Below, in pieces: positions 11,841 through 24,057 of a DNA stretch of 64,000 nt. The DNA comes from Marsupella aquatica (lineage: Eukaryota; Marchantiophyta): the NCBI GenBank assembly GCA_973895155.1, contig OZ316897.1, positions 1,798,001-1,862,000 on the forward strand. The letters are read 5' to 3'. The position numbers and the translations under genes were made by a program. How positions within the stretch are numbered: position 1 is the first letter of the stretch; each line of letters opens with the position of its first letter. The notes beneath the pieces were generated by a model. The model was given only the letters and a program-made list of their open reading frames with translations. It made no database searches and had not been told where the DNA came from.

Positions 11841-12855
11841 CGGCCAAGAGAAAGGTTTTTATATTAAAATACCAATTTCAAAGGACTCAAAATAACAAGG
11901 GAATATAGTTGCCCAGATTTAAGAACATTTCTTTCCTTATATTGTTGTTTATGATAGTATATAAATATAATATGTGTAATGGGTTAAGATTGTAAAACTG
12001 GGAGAGGAGCAAGAGTCTGACAATATTCCTTATAGCGGCTATGTCATACATATATTCAGGAACGAAAGTTAGACTTAGTGACTACTCCAATTTCTAGCTA
12101 GGCTGGATGGTGATCTTCCCCACTAAGTATCGGGGAAAGTGGCCGACATATCTCTCTTATGAGCATGTTTCCAACAGATGCTCCAAATCGTCAGCCTCCA
12201 TAGTGGCCACATGGTTAATGGAGACGTACCTGAAAGAGGAGCTCCTTTGCCAAGATATGACCCATGATTGGGCACTTTACAAGAAAACTAAGGAATGATT
12301 GAGCACTCTTCAAGAAAACCTAAAGGAATGATTGAGCACTTTTCATGTTCAAAACGTTGGCTAAGGAAGGGCATAAAATGGTGGCTTTAAAAGACGTGGG
12401 GGCACTGCTTCTTTTCATTGTCAATGAGATTAAATCTGGACCATAGAATGAGTGGCAAATGGTTGCAGATGGCTTTACAAGAACTCAAGGCCCATTGATG
12501 ATAATCCTACATGGCAAGCAGTGGGCCCAAGGAAATGGTGATGTGGAGTGCTGATGTTGTCTAGGGTTTAGACCACCTCCAAATGTGGTCCCAACATTTC
12601 CAAACGTTGGCTCCATGAAGGGATTTTGATTTATTGAACGTCATTTCCAAATATTTCTGGTCTGGAGTATCTTTGGAACAAGAAGTGGTCCTACTTGCTT
12701 TGATAAAAAAGAGTCATAAGTTTCCCCAACTTCTGACAGAGCCACCCTAAGAACTTCCTCATCGTTTGAAGACACTTCTTGTAGGCAATAGGCCCGTCAC
12801 TTTACAACCATCTGTCATGGACAATTTTTGGTGGTTGTAGAGGAGCCAAACATCA

Positions 12856-12886
<31 letters not shown>

Positions 12887-14562
12887 ACAAAAAAAACCTT
12901 ATAATTAGTGTTTTCAAAAAACAACCCATACTTCTTTAGAGATACTAGCTCTTGGCACCAATTCTGTATGTCAATTTTACTATACCATTAAAATAAAATA
13001 TTTTTGGATACCATCACTACCTTGTTTTGATTATTCCTTAAGTTGAGAAACTAACACCCACAACCCATTGGATTGTTAGACATTTACTCTTGGGTCTAGA
13101 GTTACTATGTCCACAGTTAGTCTAACCATAGTTAGATACATACTTTGATTACTTAGATGTGTCACTATTATATACATTAACATGACATAGCTAGTGAGTG
13201 AAACATAGGCTCATTGTTATGGAGTTATCTTAGACATAGGGAGAGTTTAGTTTGTGGAGACTCAGTATGGTTGAAAGACTTAGAGTTAGTGAAATTCTCA
13301 CGTGTGTGTTCTTGTGGACGTAACCTCTAGAGAGGTGAATCGTATATCACTTGTGTGTCAATTATTTGCTTGTTTGTTGGATGTTTTACATGTGCATCCT
13401 ATCTTTGAATAGAGGTACTTTACTCAACATGGACCACTGTAAGACATTTTTTCCTGGAAAGATGAATTCAAAGCAGTCAACTAGGTTAGGGGGCTTTCCC
13501 TAAATGAGAGGTATCCACCACATGTATGACCATTGACCAACATAAAAAAAAACCCCAGTCTCCTATAAATGAGTATGCACTGTCAAAGTTCCCTGCTGGT
13601 AATCACACATCAAAATGTGGCTGCATTCATTGATTGAAAGAAAAAAACTAGGATTATCACCGTATGCAAGGGTGTCATACATCGTATATGTCATATTTTG
13701 ATGTGCAGTTACCTAGACCCGTCAAAGTTGGAAGACAATAGCTCACCACTGATGAAAAGCCCATGCAAATGATGATTTCATTGGCACCAAGTACTGTAAT
13801 GAGAAACAAAACAATGGCAACTATCAAAGCACCATGATATGCAATCCCTCTCTGTCGTGCTGACAATTTGTATGCAAAATTTCATTCTCGAGGGAAGCAT
13901 CCCTGACAATTAAATTATGGGTCATAAATTTTAATTACCCTGAGATGACCTAAAGGTGCCATTGTAAGCCTTTTCGAAGCCCAAACTATCACTCTCATTG
14001 CAGTTTGTGCACTCCTCATAGTGTTTGACTGTGTGGCGATCTTATTTATGCTTGATACACTTACATACAATACTTTGTAGGAAAATTGTGCTAGACGTAT
14101 TACACTAAAAGGAAAAATATTTGTTGCATGAATCTATGTGGGTATTGATTGAATCATCCATTCCTCATCAAAAAGAAATATTGTAGGTGAGAAAGTCCAG
14201 GTGTTTTTGCGTTGTTGCTCTGGTACAGGAGGAGCAATAATCCCAATGTGCTTAGAGTCCCCCCTCTTGGTACGAATGGGGTATGTCATTTCCCCCACAC
14301 CAAAGGTATTTATGTCTTTCTATGGAGAGACAAAGATCTGCCAGATCTATAAAAGTCATGTTCAGGACAAGGTACAAATATCATAGCTTGCCTTTTCGGT
14401 TTCTTTTGTTTGCGTAGGTGGGGTGGGAGAGTGTTATGGAGGCTCATAGAGTTTCAGGATCTTCCAGGGACGTATTTCGTACAAAGTAACAAAGTAAAAT
14501 CTTGTCGTACCTCTTTTGATTTCAATTTCTTTCCATACTTCTTTTACAACTAATGACTCTTT
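11841..14562. other. Intergenic, no supported gene
   Basis: No recognisable coding exon. A poly-C run followed by (CA)n lies at 12856-12890. The minus-strand frame 13866-13675 has hydrophobic stretches but no family I recognise. Confidence 0.55.
12856..12890. repeat. Poly-C and (CA)n microsatellite
   Basis: About 17 C residues followed directly by about nine CA dinucleotides. Confidence 0.95.
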
Positions 14563-14565
14563 ATT

Positions 14566-14725
14566 AGGGCGTCTAAAATGTCGCGTTTGCTGCCTTTGGT
14601 CGCGGTCAGCGATGGATTCCCACGAAAAAAGTGGTGGACACAAAACTCCGTGTCCGCACACTGCTGACCAAAACTGATAGTTTTGGGAGTAATTTTTCCC
14701 GCAACTCCAAGGTTTGAGACGCCCT
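14566..14725. mobile_element. MITE, 160 bp, AGGGCGTCT terminal inverted repeats
   Basis: The left end AGGGCGTCTAAAA and the right end GTTTGAGACGCCCT are inverted repeats. Both ends are flanked by ATT (14563-14565 and 14726-14728), a possible 3-bp target duplication. The interior GGTCGCGGTCAGCGATGG ... GAAAAAAGTGGTGGAC ... CTGCTGACCAAAACT recurs in diverged form at 48674-48849. No coding capacity. The open frame crossing it on the minus strand (14787-14434) is incidental. Confidence 0.72.
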
Positions 14726-14728
14726 ATT

Positions 14729-17329
14729 GAATAGTCAAGCAGGATCGATCTTACATAAGAATGTGCCATAAATAGCTCAATGGGCATTATGACTCCATGT
14801 CAGTTTGCAAATTTTAGCAGCCAAAATAATTTTCCAATGCACACCCTTGGCTGGCCTACCTAGTCGGACAAACACTAGGGCATTGTGGAGAACTTTAGGG
14901 AAACTTTGGGGTGAATAGAGCACTTCCATGTGTTGGAGAGGGCCAACGGAAATGTCCTGAACAAATGCCCATGGCTAACCCTTGTATGTAGTTTTCTGTT
15001 CATTTACAAATACATTCAAAACCTTGACAGTATCTTAACTACTCCCATCTTTAGTGGAAACGGGGTTATTATAAAAGCACTTTCTTTCAATGAGGCATCA
15101 CACCTCCAAAATATCAAGAACGAGATCCTTTCCCAAAAACAAATGTTGGAATCGTTTTTCTGTCTATAGCGATTTGCATGTAAGGAACGGTAATAAAGTA
15201 AAGGAAGGTGTGAATCCTTACAAGACTATTAGTCTATTAAGGTCAGCTAATCTAAACATAGACGTGGGTGCCAAAAACGGAGCTCATGGGAATATGAGCA
15301 CGGGTGCAAGGGTAGGTGAGGGTTTGTATTATTTTGTTGACTCACATGCTAGGGTTACCATTCTATTACATCATTGTCTGACAAACTTGCTAACCAGTAG
15401 TATACTATCAGTAAAGTAGTTGGTTTTTGAAAATATCAGATGGAGGTTCGTTTCTGGCAAAAAACAAAAGGAAACAAAAACTGAAAATTGTTGTACCATG
15501 CCACCTAAATATTTTTGGTGGACAACACACGACCTTAGTAGATTGACTTATTCCACATGCACTTGGTATGTGAATATTGGTGAACCTCCCCTTTACTGAA
15601 AACCAAAAATACCTCCTCTCTTCCCATTCCTGCTATATTGTAAACGCTTTCTTTTCGTTGAGGGTCCTGGCCATTTCCTTGGGCCACGTGTCCCACGACA
15701 GATGCTTTCACTTCTTCTCTTCGAAGTCATGGGAGATCCCTTTGACATAGGTCTTCTCTGTCATTGAGTTCATCCAAAAGGTGATGGTCCTTTTCTTGGT
15801 CTTGCAATTCCTACTAAGTGTGGTCAATTGTCAATGGATATGTTCAAACTTACTTTGAGCGAATCCACATGGGTACAATTCATTGACAGTGTGTTGTCCA
15901 GTTAAGCCCTCATTTCTGCCTACAAGGGAAATATTTATAAGTTAGGGGGCGCCCTGGGAATACCTATTTAACTTCTTCAAATCCGAAATATACTATGCTA
16001 CAGAGGACCATTTCAGCAGAAACTGGGGATAAAGTAATATTAAAAACGAAACAACAAGGAGATAAGGGTGATGAATGGGCCTTGCCAACAACTATTTTGT
16101 CTTGTGGGGCTCTAATATTGGTACTATGATAAACAAAAAGGAGAAACAACGAACAGATAATAAAGGTTCTAAGGCAGAGACAATTGTATCAGTGAGACCT
16201 TTGAGTTCTAAGGTAGCGTCAAACAGGCAGGGTGAGATAAATTAGAACTTAAAGATTTAGGGAACTGATAACTTTCTACCAGGCTCTACAGTTTGCTGAT
16301 AGGTAGGCTTTGAGGTTTTAGTTTTTGTGTCCCTGGTGGTGCTCGTTTTGCCTGGGTCCTTCTGGCTTATCAGCCCTCACCTGGTTGTTCCACCCTTCAT
16401 TGGGTCTTTTGCCTGAGGGATCATGTCTCCCTGTTGGGCGCCTTTTGTTTTTTGATTTTGAAATACAGATCTAAGGTAACTGATAAGGTTTGAGTGGGGT
16501 TTCCATCATTCCCACTCTTTCATTTATTTTCTAGAAAAAAATGGAGTTTGAGTGAGTTTGATTTGGGAAGGAGGTGAGATTAAAAGGGTTGAGAGAGGTC
16601 AGTTGAGCATGACCTGGGTGGATGAAATTGAGAAGGACTGTGAATGAGGAGGGAGAGGGCCAATTTTGACAAAAAAAACCACAAACAAATATGGATATTT
16701 GGCAAATTAAAATGGTGGGCAGAGGAAAGTGTGAAAAATGGATGAAAAAGTATCAATGGTGCTTTTTCATGCAAAAGTGGTTCAAACTCTGGGCCCAAAA
16801 CGAGAAACTCCTTCATGTACCATAATCAATTGTCTTCCTAGAAAATGTGAGACCCCAAGAAGGACGCAATAAACAAAATGGGCTAACAATTCTTTAAGTC
16901 TTCAACAATGGGAAAGGAGCTGCTTGATCACTTATATCCTTGGTCATGTAATCTCTAACCAAAGATGCACCAAAGTGGAGAGAAACTATACAAGATTTCC
17001 TCTCTATGATTCTATGACAATATTTTTGACATTCAACAAGCATACCCTGTTAAAGTGTGACGTTTCAAAGCAATCCACGTTGATTATAACTGTCTATCTA
17101 ACCATCTTGTCAAATGTTGCCATCTATGGGAGTGCTAAGCCCTAAACCCTAAATAAATCTTGATTCTCAATTATTTGATTGTGTTTGCTGTTGACTCAAT
17201 GGGTTCTGTACACAATGCTACATGAGGACATCGTGGGAGTTTTCAAATTCAAGGTGGGCCAATGTTCCCGATTCAAAGTGTTTGCCACATTTGCACAAAA
17301 CATTTGTATTTGAATTATTATATAGCACT
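14729..17329. other. Intergenic, no supported gene
   Basis: No protein domain, RNA gene or element boundary that I can support. Confidence 0.5.
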
Positions 17330-18060
17330 GTTTGTAACAGAGCATTGTGGACAGTAACACCCCACAAAAGTAGGGCCTTAGCTTGAGTTCTGAGTGGTTA
17401 GTGTTGCCCACAATGCCCTTGTAGCAGGACCTTAACACAAGTAAAGGCCTAAGATTTTTATTTATTTATTTATTTTAGTAAAACAAGGGGAGAACTTTCA
17501 GAATGTCCGTATCCAAATCTGGACTATGCATTCTTGTCTATAAACACTAACATTACAAAGAGAAAAGTCACTAAGGGCAGTAAGTTGAAAGAGATTGAAC
17601 ATTCTGCCTTATCAAAGGAGTAGAGTCCTGTCTAATTGAATGAATCTAATCAAATTCACTGATTTGCTCTGAGTTGTGCAAATGCTCGTTACCCTCACCT
17701 AACATCTCCTACCCAAGAAACCACTCCCACAGATAATACACATCAACACCTTAAACTTCAAACCCTTCATGAATTTTCTCTTTGTAATTGTCAGGGTCAT
17801 TATGGAAAAGAATGCACACTGAAAATTTGGATGAAGTAGTTCTAAAGATTCTCCTCTACTGTTACTAAAAGTAGTAAAAACATAATTCTCTTAAGTATGT
17901 TAATTGTATGAAGGTCCTGTTACAAGAGCATTATGGGCCACAGTAACCCCTCAAAACTAGAGCTGAATCTCTCATTTCCAGGGTATTTTGGGACAAAATA
18001 CTTTGTAAACAGGAGTTTACTATATACACAGTTTATTCTGGACACTCCAAGTGTTGGCAG
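17330..18060. repeat. Fold-back pair of the dispersed repeat (copies B and C)
   Basis: Copy B (plus, about 17330-17600) carries GAGCATTGTGGACAGTAA, GGGGAGAACTTTCAGAATG and ACATTACAAAGAGAAAAGTC. Copy C (minus, about 17750-18060) carries the same blocks reversed: TTTGTAATTGTCAGGGTCAT, AGATTCTCCTCTACTGTTAC, GAGCATTATGGGCCACAGTA. Both match copy A at 740-1050. The inverted arrangement could be one fold-back element or two opposed insertions. Confidence 0.6.
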
Positions 18061-19899
18061 TCACTCAGGGGTCCTCTAAAACCTTAAGCATACAAGGTTC
18101 GTTCCGAACATTCTAATCTTTGGCAATCAGTAAGGATTGGTGAGTTGGAAAGAAACAAAATCTTGTTGGTGTATTAGAGACATAATCTGCAGATCTACCA
18201 GAGAAATTGGCCAAGGAAATTCAACAGATGGATGATTTTTTGTGAACGGATTGTTTGAATTTTCAGGCAGCATTGCTCGCGACGTGTCTTTAATTCAGCA
18301 CGCACAAATCCCAGGAAATCCCAGGAAGGCTTGAGTGAGTTTTGAGAGCTTTGACGACTGTCCTATACAAGTATTATAAAAAACCCAACCCCAGCCTCAC
18401 CATCCGAAAGCCCAGTAATTCCTAATTCCTCAAGTGCTCCTGATCTTTTGGAAACTAAGTTCGTTTTAAACGGAACAATGCATCCGTGTAGGTGAAACAA
18501 ATCTCACTCATGCGAACATAAATACCATTATGTCAAGAATTCATCCGAGCAGATGAGCTTGAAGAATTCCTGACCGAGTGGAGACTTGAACTGGGCATCC
18601 ACTGAACTTGTACTGCCTCGTCTGGACCTAGAACTGGATTCGATTTACTGTTAAGGAACTTTATTACAATGTCCCTTCTTCAATTTGCGATACTAAGACC
18701 TTCAGATGCTCAGACGCTAAATTGTCATTTATAAGGGAAAACTGAAATTCCTTTCATGCAATTTCACTGCACCTCCTAGGGACTGCTCCTACATCTTAAT
18801 TCAGGCTGGAGACCAATCATTTGGCTAACAGTCCCCCATCTGTCTTGCAATGAAATAGTGCACAAAAGTCTTGAAAGTGTCTGTCAGCGCCGTGTTTCGA
18901 GAGGTGAAACAATTCTCCAAACCACATACAAAGATAATATAGAAAGCTTAAACTTGGCAAATTTTGTGTAGATTTTCCACATACAATTCAGTGAAGTCAA
19001 CGCAAAGCTGAGTCTTAACCACATGTGCTGTGTTTCATAGACAGTTTAACTGGCCCTTCCAATGCATGTCATCGCTAGCAAAAAAAAGCTATAAGATGTG
19101 ATGAGGAAAGTATTTCTTGGGTGGACAAGATATGTGGTGGTGAGGATGACAGGCAAGTCTTGACTTCGTTACAGAAGAAGAGATATTAAGATAACGTAAA
19201 AACCTGCTGATCCGATCATCTCTTTAGCAAAGATATATCTCTTAACTAGTGAGAACAAGGCATGGACAGCCTCGACACCAGACTCATAGATGTTGCAAAA
19301 CTTAAAGAGTCAGAAAGATGGTCAGAAACAAGAAAGAGAAGATGTAGCCAAGTTGAGAAGGAAGCGGAGTAGTTTACATTGCATGCAACTTGACGATGCG
19401 CGATTTCTATATTCCTTTGCACGACAAAATACGTGAAAAGATTCTTGCGTTGTGCAACGCATTACCAAGGCCTTTGGAGACGGGATCTGGGATCATGAAG
19501 GAAATCATGAACGAAATCTTTCACAGCAGGTCGTATAGTGAAAGCACACATCACAATGCAGTTAAATGCTAGTAAATCAGTAAGGAAAGTAACCAAGGAG
19601 CTTAAGTCATCCAGGTGTGAAATGAAGCAAAAATGTTGGCTGTCATCAACCAGTTGACAAACCAAATTCATGGGGGATTGATAGCATTGAGGCCACAATA
19701 TTTACAACACAGCAGGGACTGGGTCAATCAAACTTGTACAGCATTGGTGCATGCATTCTAGAAATATGGTCTCCTGAAGACCAAGGCAAAGGAGGTGTGA
19801 TTAAATTGATCCTAAAATCAGGTGAGGGAACAATCGACACTGGAGGACGCTATCAATGTTAAAATTCGCTTATGAACCATAATTGACAATGTACTTAAT
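18061..19899. other. Intergenic, no supported gene
   Basis: Nothing recognisable on either strand. It may hold further decayed sequence of the RT remnant that follows. Confidence 0.45.
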
Positions 19900-19929
19900 T
19901 TCCAGATGTGCGAGGTGTATTTTTGGTCA

Positions 19930-20220
19930 CCCGGCAGTAAATCATGTTTCTCGAACTTGACTTCCCGGAGGCATTTGATATTTGAGGTACTCACAGCAAT
20001 GAATATACAAGCCTTTATTCTGTGAGCAGATCGGAGGACTAATCATGCAGGCACAGTCCATTATTCATGTGAATGGAGAATTTACTTCACCAATAGCACC
20101 TGAAAGGAGGCGAGGCAAGGCTACCCGTTTGTCACACTTGAAGCGACCAATTGCATTTTGAAGGGGAACGAGGCAAGGCTGCCCCTTGTCACCAATGTTG
20201 TTTGTACATTTGATCAACTA
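19930..20220 (+). pseudogene. LINE reverse-transcriptase remnant
   Basis: Successive plus-strand pieces resemble RT motifs of L1-like LINEs in the right order. FLELDFPEAFD near 19949-19980 is like the LDFxKAFD catalytic box and is followed by a stop. IIHVNGEFTSPIAP near 20061-20102 is like the VNG box. RGTRQGCPLSPMLF near 20163-20204 is the RQGCPLSP box. A second, damaged RRGKATRLSH piece sits at about 20112-20140. Frames and stops show it is dead. It is not a nearby copy of the 24-29 kb LINE at DNA level. Confidence 0.68.
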
Positions 20221-21552
20221 TCCAAGTACTTGCTCGCTGAGAAACTGTCCAGAGGAGAAATTAATAGCACACAGATCGACAAATTGAGGGAGGCTGTAGC
20301 GATATTTCTCCGCGATAATGCCTGGGCAGGCCTTTGCAGCACCCGGAGAAGTAGAAAGCAATATGCAAATTTTGAGGAGATGAAAAGTCTCAGAGTAAAT
20401 GTGAGAAAGTTCAAATAAGCACCAACGGGGAATCAGCACGACCCGGATTGGTATCAAGTCACGCGATGTAAAGTCACCAAGGAAAGAGAAAATCTAACAG
20501 CGGGAGCATAACGGTGAAGGAGATTGACTTCATCCTGGGTGATGCCAGGAAACAATTACTCACTTTGCTACTCGTCTACGTACCTTTGCAGGGCTTCGAC
20601 AAGCTGGAAGAAGGAAGTAGAACAATCCTGTAGGCCCACAAGTCCAAAGGATTACCAACTAAAGAAATCTTTGGTAGCATGGCCAGAAATTACCAGTACG
20701 AAGGAGTGGAATTCTGTAGGGAGAAGCTGGGCAGGAGTGGGACAAGCCAGTGTGTGGCATGGTAGTCTGTGACACGAGGACCTGGACAAGAGGAAGGCAG
20801 TGTGTTACTAGGCTTAAGAGGCTGGTGGGACAACAAGGCAGGCAGTGTGCGACATGCTTGTATGTGACAGAACTTCATCGTTCAATGCAATGTGAGAATG
20901 ATATCACAAAGGAATAAATTATTTGCTTCAGTATTCCTAGCGCGTGTGAACATCACTTCATCGTTCAAAGCAATGGAGAAGACATTTTGCAGGGAAGGTA
21001 TTTGGGGATTACCTGATGCCAATGTAAAATCATCAACACGATTTACTCGACTGGGTTGCGACAAGCTGGGACAAATATGCAGAACATTCCCTATGGGGAC
21101 GCAATTCGAAAGGATTACCAATGAAAACAATCTTTGGTAGCAACTACCATTAGGTAAGCAGAGGGAGGAGCGGCAATACTTCCTTTTGAAGCACAGACTA
21201 CAACAGGATTCCGCGTATCTTACTGCACGAAGATACTTCACGGATCCATGTCACGTCTCTTCATCACACGAGGGCTCGCTCGGGTCCAGATTGACAGGAA
21301 ACAAGATTTTTGGCAGCAGCGCTTGCAATTTTGTTGAGGCCAGATCTAAAATTGAAAGGTTGCGCAATCACAGGGTAGGTATCCCCTCGCAAAAACATTC
21401 AGTGGTTAGGCAGTAGACTACTATCGGCTCTCCAGATTCATAGCTGAATGAACTAATTTTCCAAATAGTGTAGGTCATAGCTCAGGGCTGTAGTTCGAAA
21501 CACCAAGCTCGACGCAGTTCAGAATCTAGAATTTTCAGAGCCTTCGAACTGC
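20221..21552. other. Intergenic with internally repeated blocks
   Basis: Two related blocks share GACAAGCTGG ... AAAGGATTACCAA ... AATCTTTGGTAGCA (about 20595-20690 and 21056-21142) and TCGTTCAAWGCAATG (20880 and 20958). The first block may contain a GFDKLE peptide like the RT AFDKLE box, so this may be further LINE debris. No intact gene. Confidence 0.45.
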
Positions 21553-22656
21553 TCAAATCGCAGCATTCAGAGCGGGAGACTGGAAATCTGTTTCTTCCGC
21601 ACCCGAAGCAGAGGCAACATGGGAATCCAGCCACTGAAAAATCACGTCGTTTGCCGCACTCGTGAACGAGTGCATGGCGTATGCCATCAGTAGTTCCTGC
21701 GACACATGATCTATAAGGCAAAGATGCCCAGTCGCCGCACAGTAGGGCAACGCATTTGCCTTCAACAGCACGGATTCGAAGTCCTCAATGAAGGGGTTCT
21801 TCATGACATAGCCGTCCGTATCTATCCAGTCGGCAGCTTCCAGTGCGGCGTAGATCGACTGAGACATCTCGTCGGTCATGCACAGTATGCGCTCCGTGAA
21901 GAAGAGAGGGGAGAGCGGCTGCGGAAAGCAAGGAGTTTTCGCTACCTCCACTCCTCGCGCTGCGAGCATCGCCATCGCCTCCAGTTCCTCATTCGTGATG
22001 TTAAGGACAGGAACGGATACGTCACGAGGCATATAGGCGAAGAGAGTGGCTGGAAAACTCAGCGGAGTCGCCAAAGCTAACACTTCTGGGTTCCCTGCTC
22101 CGCACATCAGGACACTCGCCCGCATGCGAAGGGTCCGAGACAAGGCAGTTACGAGAAAGGTGCCAGCCGAATGACCCCAGGCCGTCAGCGGCAGGGTTTC
22201 CAACGAATGTTGCTCCATCCATTCTCTGAGGATCGTAGACACATCCTGCGAGGCACTCTCAAACCCCGTCACCGATATGACGGCGTACCCTCGCTGGATG
22301 GCTCCCAGCACAGCCGTCCGGCACTCAGGCATTCCATAGCATTGCACGCAATTCGGCCCCGGATCGAAATATTGTAACGACTCCTTGTTAGCTGCGTGTG
22401 CCATGAACAGAACTGCCTTGGGAGCGGCTGGAATTTGCCATACCACATCGTGTCCATAGCGCAGTTCGTAAGTTGGATCCATAGCTTCATCCCTCAGGGA
22501 ACATGGATGCTCGCTGTTTGGGTCGAAGCCTTCGTTTGCTATAACTTTCACTACCGTGATCCGAAGCACTGGCAGTAGCAGTAATAGATGCAGCAGACGG
22601 GCCACCGACGTGTTGAGCCTCGTTCCGTGCTTGACCCCGACGCCCATTCTCGCCAT
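21553..22656 (-). CDS. Plant/algal-type alpha/beta-hydrolase, probably secreted or membrane-anchored
   Basis: Intact 367-codon intronless frame on the minus strand with an ATG start and a TGA stop. It belongs to the alpha/beta-hydrolase fold. The nucleophile elbow is GHSAG near residue 160, and a conserved front part holds PKAVLFMAH, a CVQCYGMPE block and RGYAVISVTG, which match a plant and algal hydrolase family of unknown substrate. Residues about 17-40 are strongly hydrophobic (LLHLLLLLPVLRITVVKVIA), suggesting a signal peptide or signal anchor. A His in an ATGHLCLIDH context near the C-terminus is a good catalytic-triad candidate. The gene is more GC-rich than its flanks and surrounded by retroelement debris. 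Absence of introns could reflect family structure or a retrocopy. Its 5' flank holds the 22821-23104 repeat array. Substrate is unknown; esterase- or lipase-like activity is inference. Confidence 0.88.
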   Translation of the reverse strand: MARMGVGVKHGTRLNTSVARLLHLLLLLPVLRITVVKVIANEGFDPNSEHPCSLRDEAMDPTYELRYGHDVVWQIPAAPKAVLFMAHAANKESLQYFDPGPNCVQCYGMPECRTAVLGAIQRGYAVISVTGFESASQDVSTILREWMEQHSLETLPLTAWGHSAGTFLVTALSRTLRMRASVLMCGAGNPEVLALATPLSFPATLFAYMPRDVSVPVLNITNEELEAMAMLAARGVEVAKTPCFPQPLSPLFFTERILCMTDEMSQSIYAALEAADWIDTDGYVMKNPFIEDFESVLLKANALPYCAATGHLCLIDHVSQELLMAYAMHSFTSAANDVIFQWLDSHVASASGAEETDFQSPALNAAI

Positions 22657-22820
22657 TACTGATCACAACACCAGAAAGGATGTTCGGTGTTTCTCTCGAT
22701 GGATGTGAGCGAGATATTTCCAGGCAAGAAATCAATGGACGCACCGACGTAGAGAACTTTCTAAATTATTGTCGCACCACGAGATCGAGTCCCTACTCCA
22801 GCCAATCTTCTCACTACAGG

Positions 22821-23104
22821 ACTGCAAAATGGCACAGTCACAGTCGCCATCGGACTGAAGTCGAGAAACGAAACTGGAATGCAGAATTGTTGTCAATCAG
22901 TCGTCGATTAAAGTGATTAGAGCACGAGGGTCTGCAAATTGGCACACAGTGGCCATATTGTTGTCAATCAGTCGTCGATTGAAGTGATTAGAGTACGAGG
23001 TCTGCAAAATGGCACACAGTCGCCATCGGACTGAAGTCGAGAAACGAAACTGGAATGCAGAATGTTTTGTCAATCACTCGTCGATTGAATTGATTAGAGC
23101 ACGA
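22821..23104. repeat. Tandem repeat upstream of the hydrolase gene
   Basis: CTGCAAAWTGGCACA recurs at about 22822, 22932 and 23002, followed by CGCCATCGGACTGAAGTCGA (first and third copies) and TTGTCAATCASTCGTCGATT (all copies). The middle copy lacks the central block. The array starts about 165 bp 5' of the hydrolase ATG and so lies in its probable promoter region. Confidence 0.82.
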
Positions 23105-24057
23105 TCAACTGGTGCGATACTGCGATGGGAAGGAGTCCTCAACAAGGGCTCTGGGGGCGATGTTATAGTCGAATTGGTCGAGCACATCGACCAGTTGGAA
23201 TTCATGGTTGAGACTCTCAATCACAGAAGATGGTTGATCGGGAGTGATCCCGCGGTGCGTCAGCGATGTAGCGCTCCGTGAAACCCGGTGGATGAGAGGG
23301 GAGTGGATGAGAGGGGGCTGGATGCGTAACACTTAGCTTTTCCAACAGGGAGGGGCATGTAACTTTTTGAGCGGGTGTATTACAACTTACTTCTTGACCC
23401 CCCGCGCGGCCTTCCCGCCCTGCCGTTTGAGATTAAAATTTCCAACCAGCACCAATTCTCAGCCACTCGGGATTTTGTCCCGTATTAACAGCTACATTAA
23501 CAGCTTGATTCCATTTCACTCCTCGCGTGTCGCTTCCTAACAGCTAGCCGAGAATTACTTAGGGTAATACGACGATGTTCAAACATACCGACTGACCCCT
23601 CGCTTAGCGATTTGCAAAATCCTTGCCACTTGATACAACATTTTACGAAGAAATTGCACATCCACGTTACGTTTGTTGCGTTTTTGCACACTTGCACACT
23701 GAAACTGACGGCATCTACTTCCAACTCAGTCTGCACTGCGGGGACGAAATTCTCAGCTGGCACGTTCGCTGTGGCCTAACCGGAAGTTCATTTTCGCTCG
23801 GACATCGCCCATCTGGTTAAATCGAATTCAATCGGCATTGAATCAGCTGGCATTGAATCAGCTGTACACTTGGACCGAGCTCGAGCAGCACGCGAGCGCG
23901 GAGGGTCAAGGGATTAGGTTTCCTTTGAAGCTGCTTTCTATTCTTGGTCTTTCACGTCAGCACGTCCAAGGAACTGTGCCAAGGTGCAGGACTGCCTTTC
24001 TTCTCGAAATTACTGCTCGCATCCCCAAATTTCCCACGATCAAATCTGCAGGGTGAC
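23105..24057. other. Region between hydrolase promoter and LINE ORF1, includes probable LINE 5' UTR
   Basis: No protein domain recognised. The composition becomes GC-richer from about 23840, and a continuous frame leads into the LINE ORF1 ATG at 24058, so part of this is probably the LINE 5' untranslated region. I could not locate the LINE 5' boundary or a target-site duplication. Confidence 0.45.

Noticed and set aside
14434-14787. 117-codon minus-strand frame
   Set aside because: It runs through the MITE at 14566-14725 and has no recognisable domain.
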